Below are positions 1 to 13,600 of a stretch of DNA of 64,000 bases, in pieces (within the stretch, counting starts at the first letter, position 1; every line of letters begins with the position of its first letter). The notes beneath the pieces were generated by a model. It was not told the origin of the DNA. It saw nothing but the letters and a program-made list of their open reading frames with translations, and ran no database searches. The stretch lies in NCBI GenBank assembly GCA_004009845.1, contig RMBW01000001.1, positions 992,001 through 1,056,000 of the forward strand, given 5' to 3'. The stretch is from Davidsoniella eucalypti (lineage: Eukaryota > Ascomycota > Sordariomycetes > Microascales > Ceratocystidaceae). A program made the position numbers and the translations under genes.

Positions 1-2241
1 TGACGAGGATTTCAATTGACTAACATGTGGTCACTGGGCCACTAGTCTTAGACTTGCGCGAGTCTAGCTATAGTGGCAGAGACCATGGTGAGAATGATGA
101 TGGTGATACAGCCGCTCAAAGTCCAGCGGCACTTATTTGAAATCTGCCGTACACTGTCAAGAGTAGGCCAGCTATGCTTGTGCGTTTAGGGAGAGGAACA
201 TGCAGTGCGAGCACATGGAGTGCATACTAACTACATATACGGGAAGAACCCAACGCAGTAGCGATAGCATTGGCGAGGCCTCAGCTGCTTCCGGGTAACG
301 AAAGCAGGATGGCCTGTTACAGTGTTATTAGACTGATATAGCTTGCATATCCAAGGAGCAGCAAATTCTTCAATGATATGTTAGCAATGCAACGTCTTGT
401 CTTGAAGGCGTGGGGTTAAAGGATCTCACAGCTAGGCTTTTGTGTGCCGAGAGTGAAGTAAGTGGCTTGCTCTATTTCACCTGACCCACGATTGTCCGGG
501 GAACTCCAGCGTTCTTGGTCTGCGACAGAGGGCAGCATGACGGCTAAAAGAATGCTATTTATATTATAGTGCTACAAGAATACAACACAACCTTGGCAAG
601 TGATGAGCGGATGGATTTTCTTCGAAGGCCCGTGGAGGTCTCCGGTGACGAGGAGAAGCAAGTGAAGCTTTCTTCGGGATCTGACCGTTCTATATAGCTA
701 TAGAACGACATCTTTCAGGCAAATTCCCGGTAAAATTGTAGATGCCATTTGCAATGTACACAGCCAGTCCCAAAAGGAAACGACGTATAGTCTTCAGCAT
801 AACAATTTGCTATCGTTTGTTCCATGATGCTTCTAGCGAGACAAGGGACAGGCTTCAGGGTTATATTGCTGGGGGTTTGTTATTTGGTTCTTTGATTTTT
901 CTAGAATAGATCCATCGGCTGGTATTTTTGCTGTCACAAAATGGGTTTGTTCTATAGTTTGAAAGAGAAAAAAGAAAAGCTGATAGAATTGTGCAAAGCT
1001 TACATAACGTTGTGTCACCCATTTCCGAGAGCTTGTGCTCGATTTATGCTAGGGTTACCGTGCGTATTGATAGGGTTGGCATGGCGGTCTGACCGATCTC
1101 CGTCGATAGCCGGCGGGGTTGTGACAATATGCAGTAAGCAAAACCATTGATAAATTGATAAGAAGTCGAAACAAGAGTAGAAAGTAAAAATGGCATTAGC
1201 CAAACAACGACAAGGGAAATCAAATGGGAAACTTTCATCCGTTAGTCTGAGAATCTCATTTTAATTTAGATATATCTGATATCTCTCTCACCAACCTTTG
1301 ACCATAAACAAACCTCACATTCTCTCTTGTTCAGTTCCTCCGCGGAAATTACTTAAATCCGGTCTCTTAGATCTTTTTATCTTATCTTTCGTTTGTTTGT
1401 CCCGCCCAGACCATCCTTCCCTTTCTCTATCGTCAAGCAGACCCAGATGAAGAGCAGCTACCACAGCTCGCTACTTGCTATTGCCGCCGGCGCTGCTCTT
1501 ACCGTATTTGCCCCTCTCGCCCCAGGATCGACTTGCTGTTAGTGGTCGTGCTACTTGCGTGCTAGGTTATTGCCTTTTTTGTCTGTCTGTCTGTCTGCTT
1601 TGCCAGACATCTGTTTGTGTTACAAGGAAGTAGCAAAGGCACGGCAGTTGCTGTTATCGCCGTTGTCGTTGTTGCCGTGTTGCCGTGTTGCCAAACTGAT
1701 CACGAGGCTATATTTTTGCTTCTATAATATTTGTTTCTCTCACCAATTCGCCTCGTTTTGACGAAACAACTCATGAGACACGCATAGTTTGTCTCTGCCG
1801 TTCCTAATCATCGTCGTCACTTCATCTTTATCATATAGTGCCCAAGGACTATATTACTTTCGCTATTGCGTCCTTTGGCACGCCGTAATAGTCCGGCTGC
1901 ACCGCTGTTTCATAATCGCAAGACTGCGAGTGAAGCTACAGCTTATATATCCAAGGCCTGATAGTCCTGCGGCCGCATTGTCTTGCTATCGTCTGTTACT
2001 GTCTTCTGCCACAGAGGAGAGCACTGCAGTTCAGGCTCGTACAGGCCAGACCGTCTTCTGTTGTTGACGAATCAACTTTGCTGGCTGGACTGCCTAGTGT
2101 CACCAAGACCAAGTGTTTGTCCGCCTTATAACGTCGTCTTATTGCATCATAGCCCGTGTCTCTCGTGAGCTTCGCCATCTTCTGTCCACCTCTCGGCCTC
2201 CGTAGTTCCCGCTCCCCTTTCCCTCCCTCTTTCTTCTGCCA
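1..2241. other. Gene-free region; upstream and probable leader of the Zn2Cys6 gene
   Basis: I find no convincing long coding region here on either strand. From about 1260 the plus strand becomes rich in pyrimidines up to the start codon at 2242, which is typical of a fungal promoter and 5' leader, so the transcription factor probably has a long leader. It contains short tandem repeats: a GTCT run at 1581-1597 and an 8-mer GTTGCCGT repeated at about 1671-1690. A short ATG-started ORF at 1447-1542 is listed separately. Confidence 0.5.
1447..1542 (+). other. Short ORF (31 aa) with signal-peptide-like composition; possible uORF
   Basis: The ORF runs from ATG at 1447 to TAG at 1542 and encodes 31 residues. 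It has a Lys-Ser-Ser start, then a hydrophobic Leu/Ala/Gly-rich core, and it ends in two cysteines. It lies in the pyrimidine-rich leader about 700 bp before the Zn2Cys6 start codon. It could be an upstream ORF that dampens translation, the first exon of a small secreted protein, or chance. Only its composition and position support it. Confidence 0.25.
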
Positions 2242-5014
2242 ATGCCAGAGGTCAATTGCTCTGGTGCTAGCGTGTCCTCCATCGGTAGTGACCATGGGGG
2301 AAATCAAGATGACAGCCTAGCTAGTGCGTCGTCCGTCACTGCGGGTGGCCCTACATCGGGCTCCCTTAAAGACTCGCCGGCTAATTCTGGCAATGATCAT
2401 GGGAGCGATGCCCCAGAACCGGGGTCGATAGCCGCCGAGGTCGCTGCTGCAACATCTGGTACATCTGGGGAACAACCAAAACAACGGAGGCGGCGACGTA
2501 TATTCTCATGTGAGTCGTGTCAACGTCTTAAATGCCGCTGTGACTATGATCCCAATTTGCAGTCGTGTCGCCGGTGCCAACTCCTCAGGTACGTCGAACA
2601 TCTTTTGAAGCTTGTATCTCTGTATATTGGTGATTAGCCCTGGATATCTTGTCTTATACGCTACACCCCTCCCCCCTGCTATTCAGCTTTGACGTGCCCT
2701 CGCACAGCAATTGCACAGAAAGGTTCTAGGAGGGCACGAGAAGGAATGGAAGTGATATGCAATATATCGATCCTCGCCTATCGAAATCGGCATTCTCTGA
2801 ATTTCTCTCATGTGCGCTCTAATTCCTTCTAGCTCCAGCTTGATGCACCAACTTCAAATGAACCTGATTTCTCGATCACTTGCCGTGCATGACGTCAGCT
2901 CATCGAATCCAACATAGTTTACTAATGTTTTACTCATCACTTTGTGTAGAATCCGGTGTTCACGTCAAGACCAAGATCGATTGGATGCCTTACCACGCCC
3001 GCCTATCATTGGCCAAGCTGCCGACGAACGGTAAAATCCTTCGCTTTTCAAAACTCGTCATTACCACTGTACTTTAACACATCTTTGCTTCTTTGTTATA
3101 GGATCCGTGCTCTAGAAGATGCCCTCTTGGAGACTCAAATACTCGTCAAGAGCTTAGCCCAGCGTGTCCGTGGCATTCCGCTCGATGGCAGTGGCGACGA
3201 GGATGACTCCACGTCAGCTAACCCCACTGATGCCGGACCCGAGCGCATCTCAGATCCGGCTGACCATGCAATAAGCTCCGCACCTGTCGTGGTGATCCGC
3301 GAACTGGGCTCACGATGGGCCATGGCCAACCGAAAACGGAAAGAGTATGCCATGTTCGATTTGGTTAAAGCTGGGCTTTTGGATCTGAAGATTGCCGAAG
3401 AGCTGATGCAGACTTTCTTCGAGTTCAAGGGCCAGACTTATCACCTAGAGATTCCGCATGGTGTCACCAGCGAGATGATCCGTCTAAAGTCACCCTTCTT
3501 GCATAGCGTATGCTGCTTATATGCCATGACCTATGTCCAAGACCTGTACGCAACCAGCTTACACCAGCGCGTGTATGAGAAAGTTCGCATGTCACTTGGC
3601 CAAATCCTTCTCACGAGTCCATTGCATCTAGAAGAGATACAAGGCATCTTCCTGATGAGTAACAATGCGACGGCGCCTTCAGAGAATGGCCCGGAATACA
3701 TCGATAGTTGGATGTTGACAGGCTACTGTGCCGAGCAAGCCATGCTTTGCATTAGCTTTTCAACTATCGTCAACAATATCAAGGCCGGACATACTACAGC
3801 CCAAGACCGAGCAGCTATCCGGCTATGGGCGACAATCTGCGTCCACCACTTAAGGTAGCCTAAACAATTATCCCTCGTTCTTTTCTAAGAATATTTTTTG
3901 TTAACATATTACAGATGGGCTGCAACTACTGGGCGGCCATCAGTAATTCCGGAAAAGTATATTGAGCAATGTAACACACTGCTTAGTTTCTATGAGGCTA
4001 CCATGCAAGATGGTATGCTACTTGCTGAAATTATGCTTTACGCAGCTTTGTTCCAGAAACTTGGCCATAAACCACACTTAGACATCAACGGAGAGTGTCT
4101 CTCTTTCGACTCGTGGAAGAGGAAATGGTCTCATTTGCTATGTAAGTTACTCATTCTCCTCCCTACACTCTTAAGTTGGCACTCAAACTAATATGTACAT
4201 AACCATAGCTCTTCCCACCGCTAACATGTTGCAAATTGGCTACAATCTTGCTTGTCTAACTCTTTGTGTGCGTTCTCTCGAGGATCTAGGCGAGCGACTA
4301 TCGTCGACATCTATTTTAAATAGCCCGGCACCTATAGAGACTCCTACAAGCACAGGGCCTAGTAATATGACTAGTGCGCTCGATCCTTCCGACACGCGGC
4401 CTCTGCTCCGCCTTAGCATAGCTAATTCTGTACAAGCCGTTCTAGAAACCTTCCTATCTATGCCACATGCGCAAATGGTCTCGTCGACGACCAATACTCT
4501 GCTGGCTGTGGGTTACTGTTCACTTATTCTTGCACACTATGATGCCGCTCATTCGCATGTCTCAGACGAGAAGTGTAAAGAGCTTATCTTCCGCTACGAA
4601 CATTGGTGCTCTAACACCCGTGGTAAAGAATGGGCCTTGAGCATTGCCCGCCTAGCTCGTGACCTACTCATGGCACGTCTACAGCCTGCGCCTGCACCTG
4701 CACCTGGCTCTGAAGGGCCTCGGGCGGAATATCACGGCAGCTTTCCGAACAATAGGCAGCATCCGCCACGGGCGGGTCTTCAAGATGCAGGGGGCCAATT
4801 CCAGGATTCCATGGCTGTAGATGAAACCGCCAACAGTACTGGGGCGCCGATTGGAGGCGTTGGCCAACAAGTACCTGCGGTGCCGGTTGGTTGGACACCC
4901 GACGGGACACATCATGCCAGCTATGGCAACTTCAATGGTGGCCAGGCTGGAGGGGAGTTTCCGAATATTGAGGATTTCTTTAGTGGAGGATTCTTGGATT
5001 TTCCAAGGCAATAA
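2242..5014 (+). CDS. Zn(II)2Cys6 transcription factor
   Basis: Fungal-specific DNA-binding regulator, expected to act in the nucleus. Five exons are inferred: 2242-2588, 2950-3030, 3102-3854, 3915-4141 and 4209-5014, giving 737 residues. The cluster is canonical, C-x2-C-x6-C-x8-C-x2-C-x6-C, at Cys90, 93, 100, 109, 112 and 119, preceded by a run of arginines. A short coiled coil for dimerisation follows at about 143-165 (RIRALEDALLETQ). The middle region resembles the helical regulatory domain of fungal zinc-cluster proteins, with ATGRPS-like and SWKRKW segments. The C-terminus is disordered and rich in Gly, Pro and Ala, possibly an activation domain. The first intron is 361 nt, and only its distal acceptor restores the sixth cysteine. 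The layout recalls the War1/PrtT group, but I would not assign targets. The start is the first ATG in frame with the cluster. Confidence 0.93.
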
Positions 5015-7695
5015 GAATAATAATGTGGCGTTTATCTGGATAACGATAGATAAATATAGATTGATGTGTACCTATCATATAGTTCATAGCATATAGTGGC
5101 GTATATTAGGAGTTTGTGGTGTTATCACGGTTGTACATATGGATATATTTAGAAAAAACAAGTAACTAATTAAGATCTTTCATATGTTCTTAGGTATCTA
5201 CTCGATATAGCTGACTTTCCATCTCTATACACATTCAATGCAAAGTAAGAAATACAATTTGCTTAGTGAAAACTTCACGACGTGCTGTCATCACGGCGAT
5301 ATTACAAATTCGAAATGATACTGTTCCCCTCAGCGTGCAATTCCCAACAATAATTGTTGGAACAAGCATGCAAAAGGCATAACTTCCTATTGTTGCTAAT
5401 GATACACTATACAAATAGAGTATCTATAGACATTACGTTTGATGTACATTATCTATTTCAACCACTTGCCATGATTGTTCAACGCTTATAGTTTTACTCA
5501 ACAACATAAGAAGGTATATTTGTGAGGCGAGTGAGGAAAAGTGATGAAGTATGGAAAAAGAAAGCAAGACCGTGTTTAGATAAGCCCCCCTCTTACTACA
5601 TACATATGAAAGTACTGACAATCATCGACGCGTGCTTTGTTGCCACTTGACCATTGATCACAGTTCTTCTCTAGGTAGGATGCAAAGTACTTTATGATAG
5701 TAATGTTTTCTTTTTATGAATTACAAATATTTGTGTGCAAATAGTAATGGAAAAGAGCGATGTTGCTAACCCTTTTGGATGTCATGATATCTTGAGTCAA
5801 GAGACCACGAAACGCTATGAATTTGCCTTGAAGATAATATATATCGAACTCTAGGACAGAACTCTTGGCCAATCTCCCTTGTATTAACTACATATTTTAT
5901 AACTGCTCGTCCCGCATGAAACTGAACTACCTACATCTCAAGACAATTTATAAGGCTAGTCACACATTCTATACGAGAAGGACACAGATGTGTTCTCAAT
6001 TCTAACTTGGCGAACACTTAATTTGGCGTCCCGACGGGACGGAACCTCACTCGGGTCATATGAAACACTTCCGGTAGAAGGAATCACGGGTAGCTACGGC
6101 ACGAAAATTTAGATGAAAATATTGATAGTTGGTTATATGTAGGTAGAGTTGGTTTATCATAAAGAGATTAAAAAAAAGTCCTTCTTTTCCGTATTACCGA
6201 TTCCGGCATAACTACACGGAAAAATATGATTGTGCTCAATTTTGTCCATCAAAGGAAAATGCTAGGCAGTAGGCTAGCTCCACACTTTTTTCGTCAGCAT
6301 TCAAACTGCTAGTATGCTAAACTAAGGTAAAACACAAAGCCCTAGCTATAAATTGGTCGTCACCCAAGATGCCTAACTATCTGTATATATATAACAAAAA
6401 CGCATCTTAGAGAAACCATATCTGGATCTATTTTCCTCTTCATTATAGTTTGGCCATCCCAAACAAATTATCTGAATATCCTCTACTATATGTTTTATTT
6501 GTATATGGTTCATTCATCTACAATTACCATATATGTGTGAATATATCCTGCCTTAATTCCTCAAGGCTAGGAAACCAGCGCTTAACTACTATTCTAAGTC
6601 TCCATGGTAGTTATACATCACACATACATATACTTATCTGCACTGCGGCTACAAATTCCGGATTAAGCCAAGATTTCGGCTTTTTGGTTCTCAGGGCTTC
6701 AACATCGTTGACATATATCTTGGCCTTTCGATTTGTGCTAATGTACTTCACAAGATAAGCTTCATTATTTGCTGTCAGCCGAAAACCATAATTATAGTCG
6801 CCCAATCAGCCGGTCTTCTTGTCTCCAAAACTTGGGCTTCTTATCTCTTTTATTTTATTTTATTTTTTTCAACTTTGTGTTTATTTTTGCCCTCTTAATC
6901 CGAGCTTTTTCTGTCGTCTTGCTCACTACCAAACGATACTTCAACTATAACAATCAAAGAAGACCCACTCAATCCTTCAAGTTCAGTTTAACATGCAAGC
7001 GTAATTGCTCTCGTTGCCCGCCATCGCCAAACAAACTGTTCTTCTAAATTTCCACGCCTTTTCCAACTCTCTTTACCGTCTTTGTTTGGCATTGATTCTC
7101 TGTGCCAGAAAAACTGTTTGATAATCCATCAGCCGCCATAAGAAGATACAGTTTTTTCATCTTTAATAAATGTGGCATTGCAGTCGATTACTCATATTCT
7201 AGCTACACTGTCTAATAGGCGGAACTGTTCAGCTGTTTAGCAGTTACGACGCTTTCTCTCAATCATCAGCCCCTCGATCGAACTGCTGCGACATATTATG
7301 CTGTGTCTGATTTGATATCGAGCAAGCATTATCAATTAACCCGAGAATTTAGTCCACTCTATCAGTATTTCGCCATCTAGTCTCTAGTACTATATCCGCA
7401 TCCCATTATCGGCTTTTACTTTGTCGCCATCGACTACGTGAACTCTAAAGATCAGCTTCAACATCCCTATCATCGAGATTATAGCCATCAATCACCTCAT
7501 TTATCAATTCCCGCATTAATACTACAATTAATCTCAACAAACGAGCCTCAATCGCCCATAGAAATATCATCGCACAACGACTCTACTTATCCTATATTGA
7601 ATCGGGCGCATCGAGTGCCCCCTCCAACCTATCGAGCCTTATACAAATACTAGTAGTTGTTTCATCATTGATAGCAACACATCACCACCGCAACT
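5015..7695. other. Intergenic region between the Zn2Cys6 gene and BLM10
   Basis: The 2.7 kb is AT-rich with no supportable gene. It holds the 3' end of the transcription factor and, from about 6830, a T/C-rich stretch that is probably the BLM10 promoter and leader. Two perfect short palindromes stand out: 5344-5360 (8+1+8) and 6027-6041 (CGTCCCG-A-CGGGACG). The second contains CGGG half-sites of the sort zinc-cluster proteins can bind. Confidence 0.5.
5344..5360. repeat. Perfect palindrome, 8 bp arms, 1 bp spacer
   Basis: CCAACAAT and ATTGTTGG are separated by one A, about 330 bp past the stop of the Zn2Cys6 gene. It could be a dimeric protein-binding site or chance. No function can be assigned. 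Confidence 0.4.
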
Positions 7696-10600
7696 ATGGA
7701 CAACGCCGAGAGCGTCCTCCCATCACGCGATGCCACTATCCAGAATCAAACCATGCTGGTCAAGCTCCCCGCAAGCGACTTGACCACCACTATGGCATTC
7801 CATCCCTCGCCCGCCACCTCCCAGAGTCCGGATGCCTACGAACAGCAAGACGACCGTCGGTATAGAAAACGCACCATGAATTACGATCGTCACATGCCAT
7901 TCCCGGTCGAAGACGAGCCTACGCGCGACCTGGCCCTCCGTAAAATCTGGGAAGGGCTCTGGATCTCCTTAGAGGCTAATGATATTACCCCGGGTGCCGT
8001 ACGCTGGACCAGAGAACTTCAGGCTTGGTTGAACCACAAGTTTGAAATGCCCCGCAAGACCCGTGCGGGACTTGTGATGCTATACTATGAGCTGACCTTA
8101 TCTCCCGGCCTGGATAATGGTGTTGCTGACAAGTTTGCTCGCATGATAGTGGGGTTAACTCGGTAAGTTTCTGTTATTCACTAGGCTACCCTTTTGATAT
8201 CTGCCACTTCGTAGACGATGAATATTAGAAGAAACACCAGCTAACACCATGATAATAGCCAACTTCACTATCTTAAACCCGTAACAGACCTCGTTTTGCC
8301 ATGGAGGCCCATCTTACGAGAGATCAAGGCTGTTGTTCTACCGACTGAGCTTGCCCCTATGCAATCTAATCGACGTCGGTCCACGAAGCTGATATGGCGT
8401 CTTATTTCTTCGTGCCAGCCGTTCTTCGACCCTACTGAGCGTCTGGCCATGCTAGAGGAGATCTTGCCGTACTTCAGCACGTCTGACCTGCCCAATGCGT
8501 ATCTAACAGCAGGTGCACTGACTGCTCTTCTTCCTACCACTTTCATTGAGGAACCTATCCCGGGAATGGAGCCAGCAGACATTTTCCCTACCTTCTTCCA
8601 CATCTGGTCTCTCGTGCCTCGATCCAAGGTGTTCGATGTTTTCTTTATCGACATTTTATCCTGCTTTTCCAGGGATTATCTAACATGCAAGCACGTTGAG
8701 TTTGGCAAACATGGCATCTTTACTCCCGAGCAGTCCAGCTTCATTTTCACTGCATTTCTTCGCCTAACTGAGATCCCAGTCGGTCAGTCTACTTCTCCTT
8801 ACTCTGGTATCGATTTCCATGCTGGCATTGGTGCCTACATGGAGCGTGACCCGAAGAAGTCACCCACTTCATATCTTGTTGCTCGTTTGATAGCAACTGC
8901 TCTCTCGCCCAAGGCTCTATCGGATGATGGGCCATCACTACTATCCAATCTGGAGGGCTTTATCCAATCCATTGACACGTTCTTCCACCCGTCGAACTCT
9001 GGAAGCTGGTCAACCTTCTTGGGCCAGTTTACTGCGTATTTGGCTGACGCCTTTGTATCACGTTGGAACCGTGAGCAATCTGGTGAACTTGAGGTACCAG
9101 AAGATCGTCGGATCACGCAGGAGCTGAAACGTCGGTTTGTGTTATGTCTACGTGAGATCGTTTTCATGGGCATCTTCAGCAAAGGTAGCCGCCTCTCGAA
9201 CTATTACTTCTCGGCGCTGCACTCCTTGGCTTATCTATGCCCAGATCTCATCCTTCCCGGAGCCCTTCAACGCTTCTATCCCAGTCTTCAGGGTCTAGTC
9301 GAGGTTCACCGGACACTGTCAAGTTTAAGCGGCCTTCAGGTCCTGGCCAATGTCATGTCCAAGGAAAAGGGTTACAGATGTCATATTACTGCCCTTCTTG
9401 CGTTAGCGTTACCAGGTATTGATGCCAATGACCTGAATAAAACGAGCCATACCTTGTCTTTAATCCAAAGTATTGGTTACAGTATTCCCATTAGACCTCT
9501 CAAGGGTGTTGGCGACAACAGTCCTATTCACTCGACTGAAAAAGCCATGGAGTGGGTCCAGAGACAAATAGAGATAATGGAGGCCGAGGGTACTGAGGTC
9601 CAACTTGACTACGATCAGCTATCCGACGAAGAGGAAATGGACATTCTTCGTTCATCAACGGCAGGCTTTGGAGAGTTTGTGCTAGCCTTATTAGGCAAAG
9701 TGTTTACTCTTCTAGAGAACCTACCTGACAGTTCAACTGTACGAAGCGGTACTCCAGAAGAGACCATCATCAACCTGTTGCCATCAGCGCTTTCGCCCAT
9801 ATTTTCGTCTCTTTCTCCCGAACTTTTCGATCAGGCTCTTTTGAAGCTTTTCAACTTCATCTCTTCCCATGTAATCCACCAAGCGCGCGATTCTATGGCG
9901 TGGATTCTCAGCTCTCTGTGCCGCGTTAATCCTAAGAAGACGCTTGAGAAGTTTGTACCCATGTGCATTGCCAGCATTCGTAACGAAATCGATATCAACA
10001 ATGCTGCCTCAGATCGCAACAGTGGCTCTGAGATCTTGCCCCGCGATAGGGCTCTAGTATGGTATGTTTCAATGCTAGGCCAGGTGATGGTCTTTGTAGG
10101 AGATGCAATTTTGCCCTACCAGCATGAGCTGCTAGAAATTGTCACGTATCTACAAGTCAAGTGCAAGGGCATTCCGACTCTTCACATCTCTAATTTCATC
10201 CATCATCTATTGCTCAATGTCACGACCATTTACCCTATCGAGCATGGTCTATATCAGCCAGATATCACCAAGCGGGGGATCGATGTTGCTGATTGGGGCC
10301 GACTAACATCACCCTCTGAATTGGTTGTTTCGTGGCACAAACCCTCCGAGGAGGAGATTAATTTGGCCATTGAAGTCTTTGAATCGCAGGCTAAAGTAGC
10401 AGCAGATAGACTAGCTCTATACATGGGTGAAAACCCACCGGTTCCGCGTACGGGAAAGAACAAGGAGTGGTCCGATGAAGTAGACCGTCTTCTTAGTCAG
10501 ATCAGAATGGTCCTATCTGGTGTAGCCACCTTCTTCGATCCCCAGCGGGCTACAGAAGCCGACATCAATTGTAGCGGCGAAGCAGAAGGTAACTTGGATG

Positions 10601-13600
10601 TCGATGCAGACTTCGAAGAGGACGGGGAGGATCCCCTTGCGGAGATGGATGCTGATGATGACGAGCCTCGCCTGCAATTCCAGTACAATTCTGGATATCT
10701 CCTAGAGCGCGACAGTGAAGCTTACCGCAAGATTCATGACATTCGTGACCAGATTGGCCGTCTACTCTCCAGCGTTCATAGATTCTTGACCGACAAGATG
10801 GAGGATGACGTATCCTGCTTCCAAACCCTATATAATGTATACCGAGTCTGGATCACGGATGTTGGCATCGAGCGCTCAGCTCGTCCTCTCGAGCGCTTAA
10901 ACCGTCTTTACAAGTCTGAGGTGCAAAGCTTCCGTGTATCAGGTCTCAGAAAGCAGTATCCTCGCCCGTTGCTCATCAAGCGTGCTGAGGCGTACATGCT
11001 TCATAGACTTCGATACGGTGCCTCTGTGCGTCGCGCAGGACCCCTAGACCGGCAGCTGATGCTTGATCTCACAGAGTCTTGTTTATCCGTGTATGCGGAT
11101 GTCCGGAGAACAGCACAGAGTGCACAAGATTCGGCCCTCAAGGTCTTGACAAACGCCAAGTCGGTTGTCATCCCACAGATCGTGAAGCGCTGGAAAGAGG
11201 CTATCAAGTCAGACGACCACGCCCGCATCAAGGGCGGCATGTACACCTTGTTCTACACGTCTCTTCTCAGCTCCATCTTCAAAGACTGGAGGTTTGCTCC
11301 TGAGATTGTCTTGCTGTACATTGACACAGCCGGCATCGACAAGCCATCTATCCAGTCACTCGGAACTAGTGCGCTGTACAACTTTGTCGAATTCGGGCGT
11401 CACATCCGCCGCATCTGCAACATCGAGCAAAAGTTCCTGGATCCTTTTGTGCCAGAGACGGACCATTCTAGCTCGATCAAACAGCGCAAGGACTTTGTGC
11501 AGCTTCGTTGGGCGAAGATAGAAGAAGCCAAGGCGGCTCTTGGTCTAGAGCTTTGCAAGCGGGCCGAGAATGCACACTGGAAGATCGCCATGCGGTGCAT
11601 CATCTTTGCTACTAATCTGTGCACCCGGTTCAGCACTTTGTCGCCGGAGTCGTTCATCGATCTCGTAGTCAAGGGCTCAAATGATCCCCATCCATCGCTG
11701 CGTAGCCAATATTCCGCAGCGTTATGTGGCTTGTTCCAAATCATCAGTTGCCGGTCCATATACGACCACGATTACATGAACTTCCTTGCCGAAAAGCCCG
11801 CAGTATGGAACCACGAGAAGATTGCCGTCAATGTCGATGATCCCAACTGGACCAAGAACTATCTTGACGGCTTCACAGATTCCAGCAAAAAAACCCGGGT
11901 TGACAGTGACCACCCCGGTTGGCTAGTTTGGGGCAAGACATTGGACGTTGCCAAGGCTAATTTCCCGGCATTTGAGAACTACGATGAGCTAGAGCACGGT
12001 GTACGTGCCCATATTGGCAGTCTGATCGATGCCGATTGGCTCAAAAGCTGCTTCGGATTCATGAAGCAGGAGCCCCGCGACCAAAACGCCGATAGATTCC
12101 GCATCACTAGTTGCTATCTTCTGATGAACATCTTCGATTTAATGTACTACGGCGTGACTGTGGTAACCCTGGACGACCTTGTCCGGCTCATCGATGAGAT
12201 CTACGAGGATGGCAGTGATCGAAACCAGCACAGAGCTACTGCCGAGATTCTCGGAGCTATGCTATGCGGCTCTTCTGATGACCCGATGGATATTCGCAAC
12301 AAGATCTGGGACATTGCTGCGCCCAAGCTGATCAAGATTCTTAAGGAGGATCTAACACCGGAGAACCTGTCGTACTGGACGGCGTGTATCCACCTGGTGG
12401 TCGATAGCAAGGACCCTCGCCGCACGAAAGAGATCTGCGATTCGCTAGTGGAGTTCCGTCTAGATCTGAGTTCTAATGCGGCGTTCAAGGAGGCTTCCCA
12501 GATCCGACTTCTAGAGATTGTGATCTCAGCGTTTGGTTGGCATTTCAGAGACGAAGCTCCTATAATGAAGGACTTTGTTGATCATTTGGACCACCCATAC
12601 AAGACTGTGCGTGAATCGATGGGCCGCGTTTTGTCGACTATTTCCAAGACCCGGTATCATGAGTCCTTCAAGGACGTCGCCACACTTCTAGCTGTCAACA
12701 AGGGGGCTTCGCCTCTTGGCCAACAGCCATACACCCCCACGCAAGAATTCAGCGATATGATCAGAGACGTCTTTGAGCGGCTCGAGGGATGGCGCAAGGA
12801 GCGGACTCCTGGCCAACAGGAACAGTCATCGTACACCTCAGGCTCCAAGACTATATTGTCGTGGATGGATGGCATCTTAGCCAGTCAGTGCTGCACAATG
12901 TTGATCCCGTACTTCTCTGATCTATTCCTGAACCAATTTTTGCACATGATGGATGTCAAGGAAGACCCAGAGCTCATGAAGACTTCATACTTTGTCTACC
13001 GTCAGCTCCCCAATGTTCCGTTCAGAGATGGCCAAGATGAGGCGTTCTATAAGGCGCTGATCCATATCAGCACCAATGCAGCTAGCTGGCATCAGAGACT
13101 ACGTTCTCTCTTGAACATCCAGGTGTTCTACTTCCGCCGTCTTTTCCTTCTACACAGTGATCAGCGGAGTCTCATCTTTGATGGTATCAGCAATATGTTA
13201 GAAGACACGCAACTAGAAGTCCGTCAATGTGCCTCGGCAACATTAGCTGGCATGATAAGATGCTCACCACAGCGGATTCGTGACCCCTTGGTCATGAAAT
13301 TCAAAAATCGATACGAACAAAGCCTGCGGGACAATCCGATGCCGAAGCGTTCCAGGGACAAGATAGCGCAGGCGCCTAACAATACGCAAAAGATCATCAA
13401 GCGTCATGCCGCAGTTCTCGGTTTGGGTGCTTTGATCGAGGCGTTCCCGTACGCTTCACCGCCGCCTAAATGGATGCCGGAAATACTAGCTCATCTGGCA
13501 ACTAGAGCTGCTAATGATTCTGGAGTGGTGGGCAAGACTACGAAGACAATCTTGTCGGACTTCAAAAAGACTCGCCAAGATAGCTGGTTAGTGGACCAAA

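Noticed and set aside
8296..8300. Separate start for the long BLM10 frame at 8296
   Set aside because: The codon there is TTG, and splicing from the upstream exon (8162 to 8259) gives a continuous family-like sequence.
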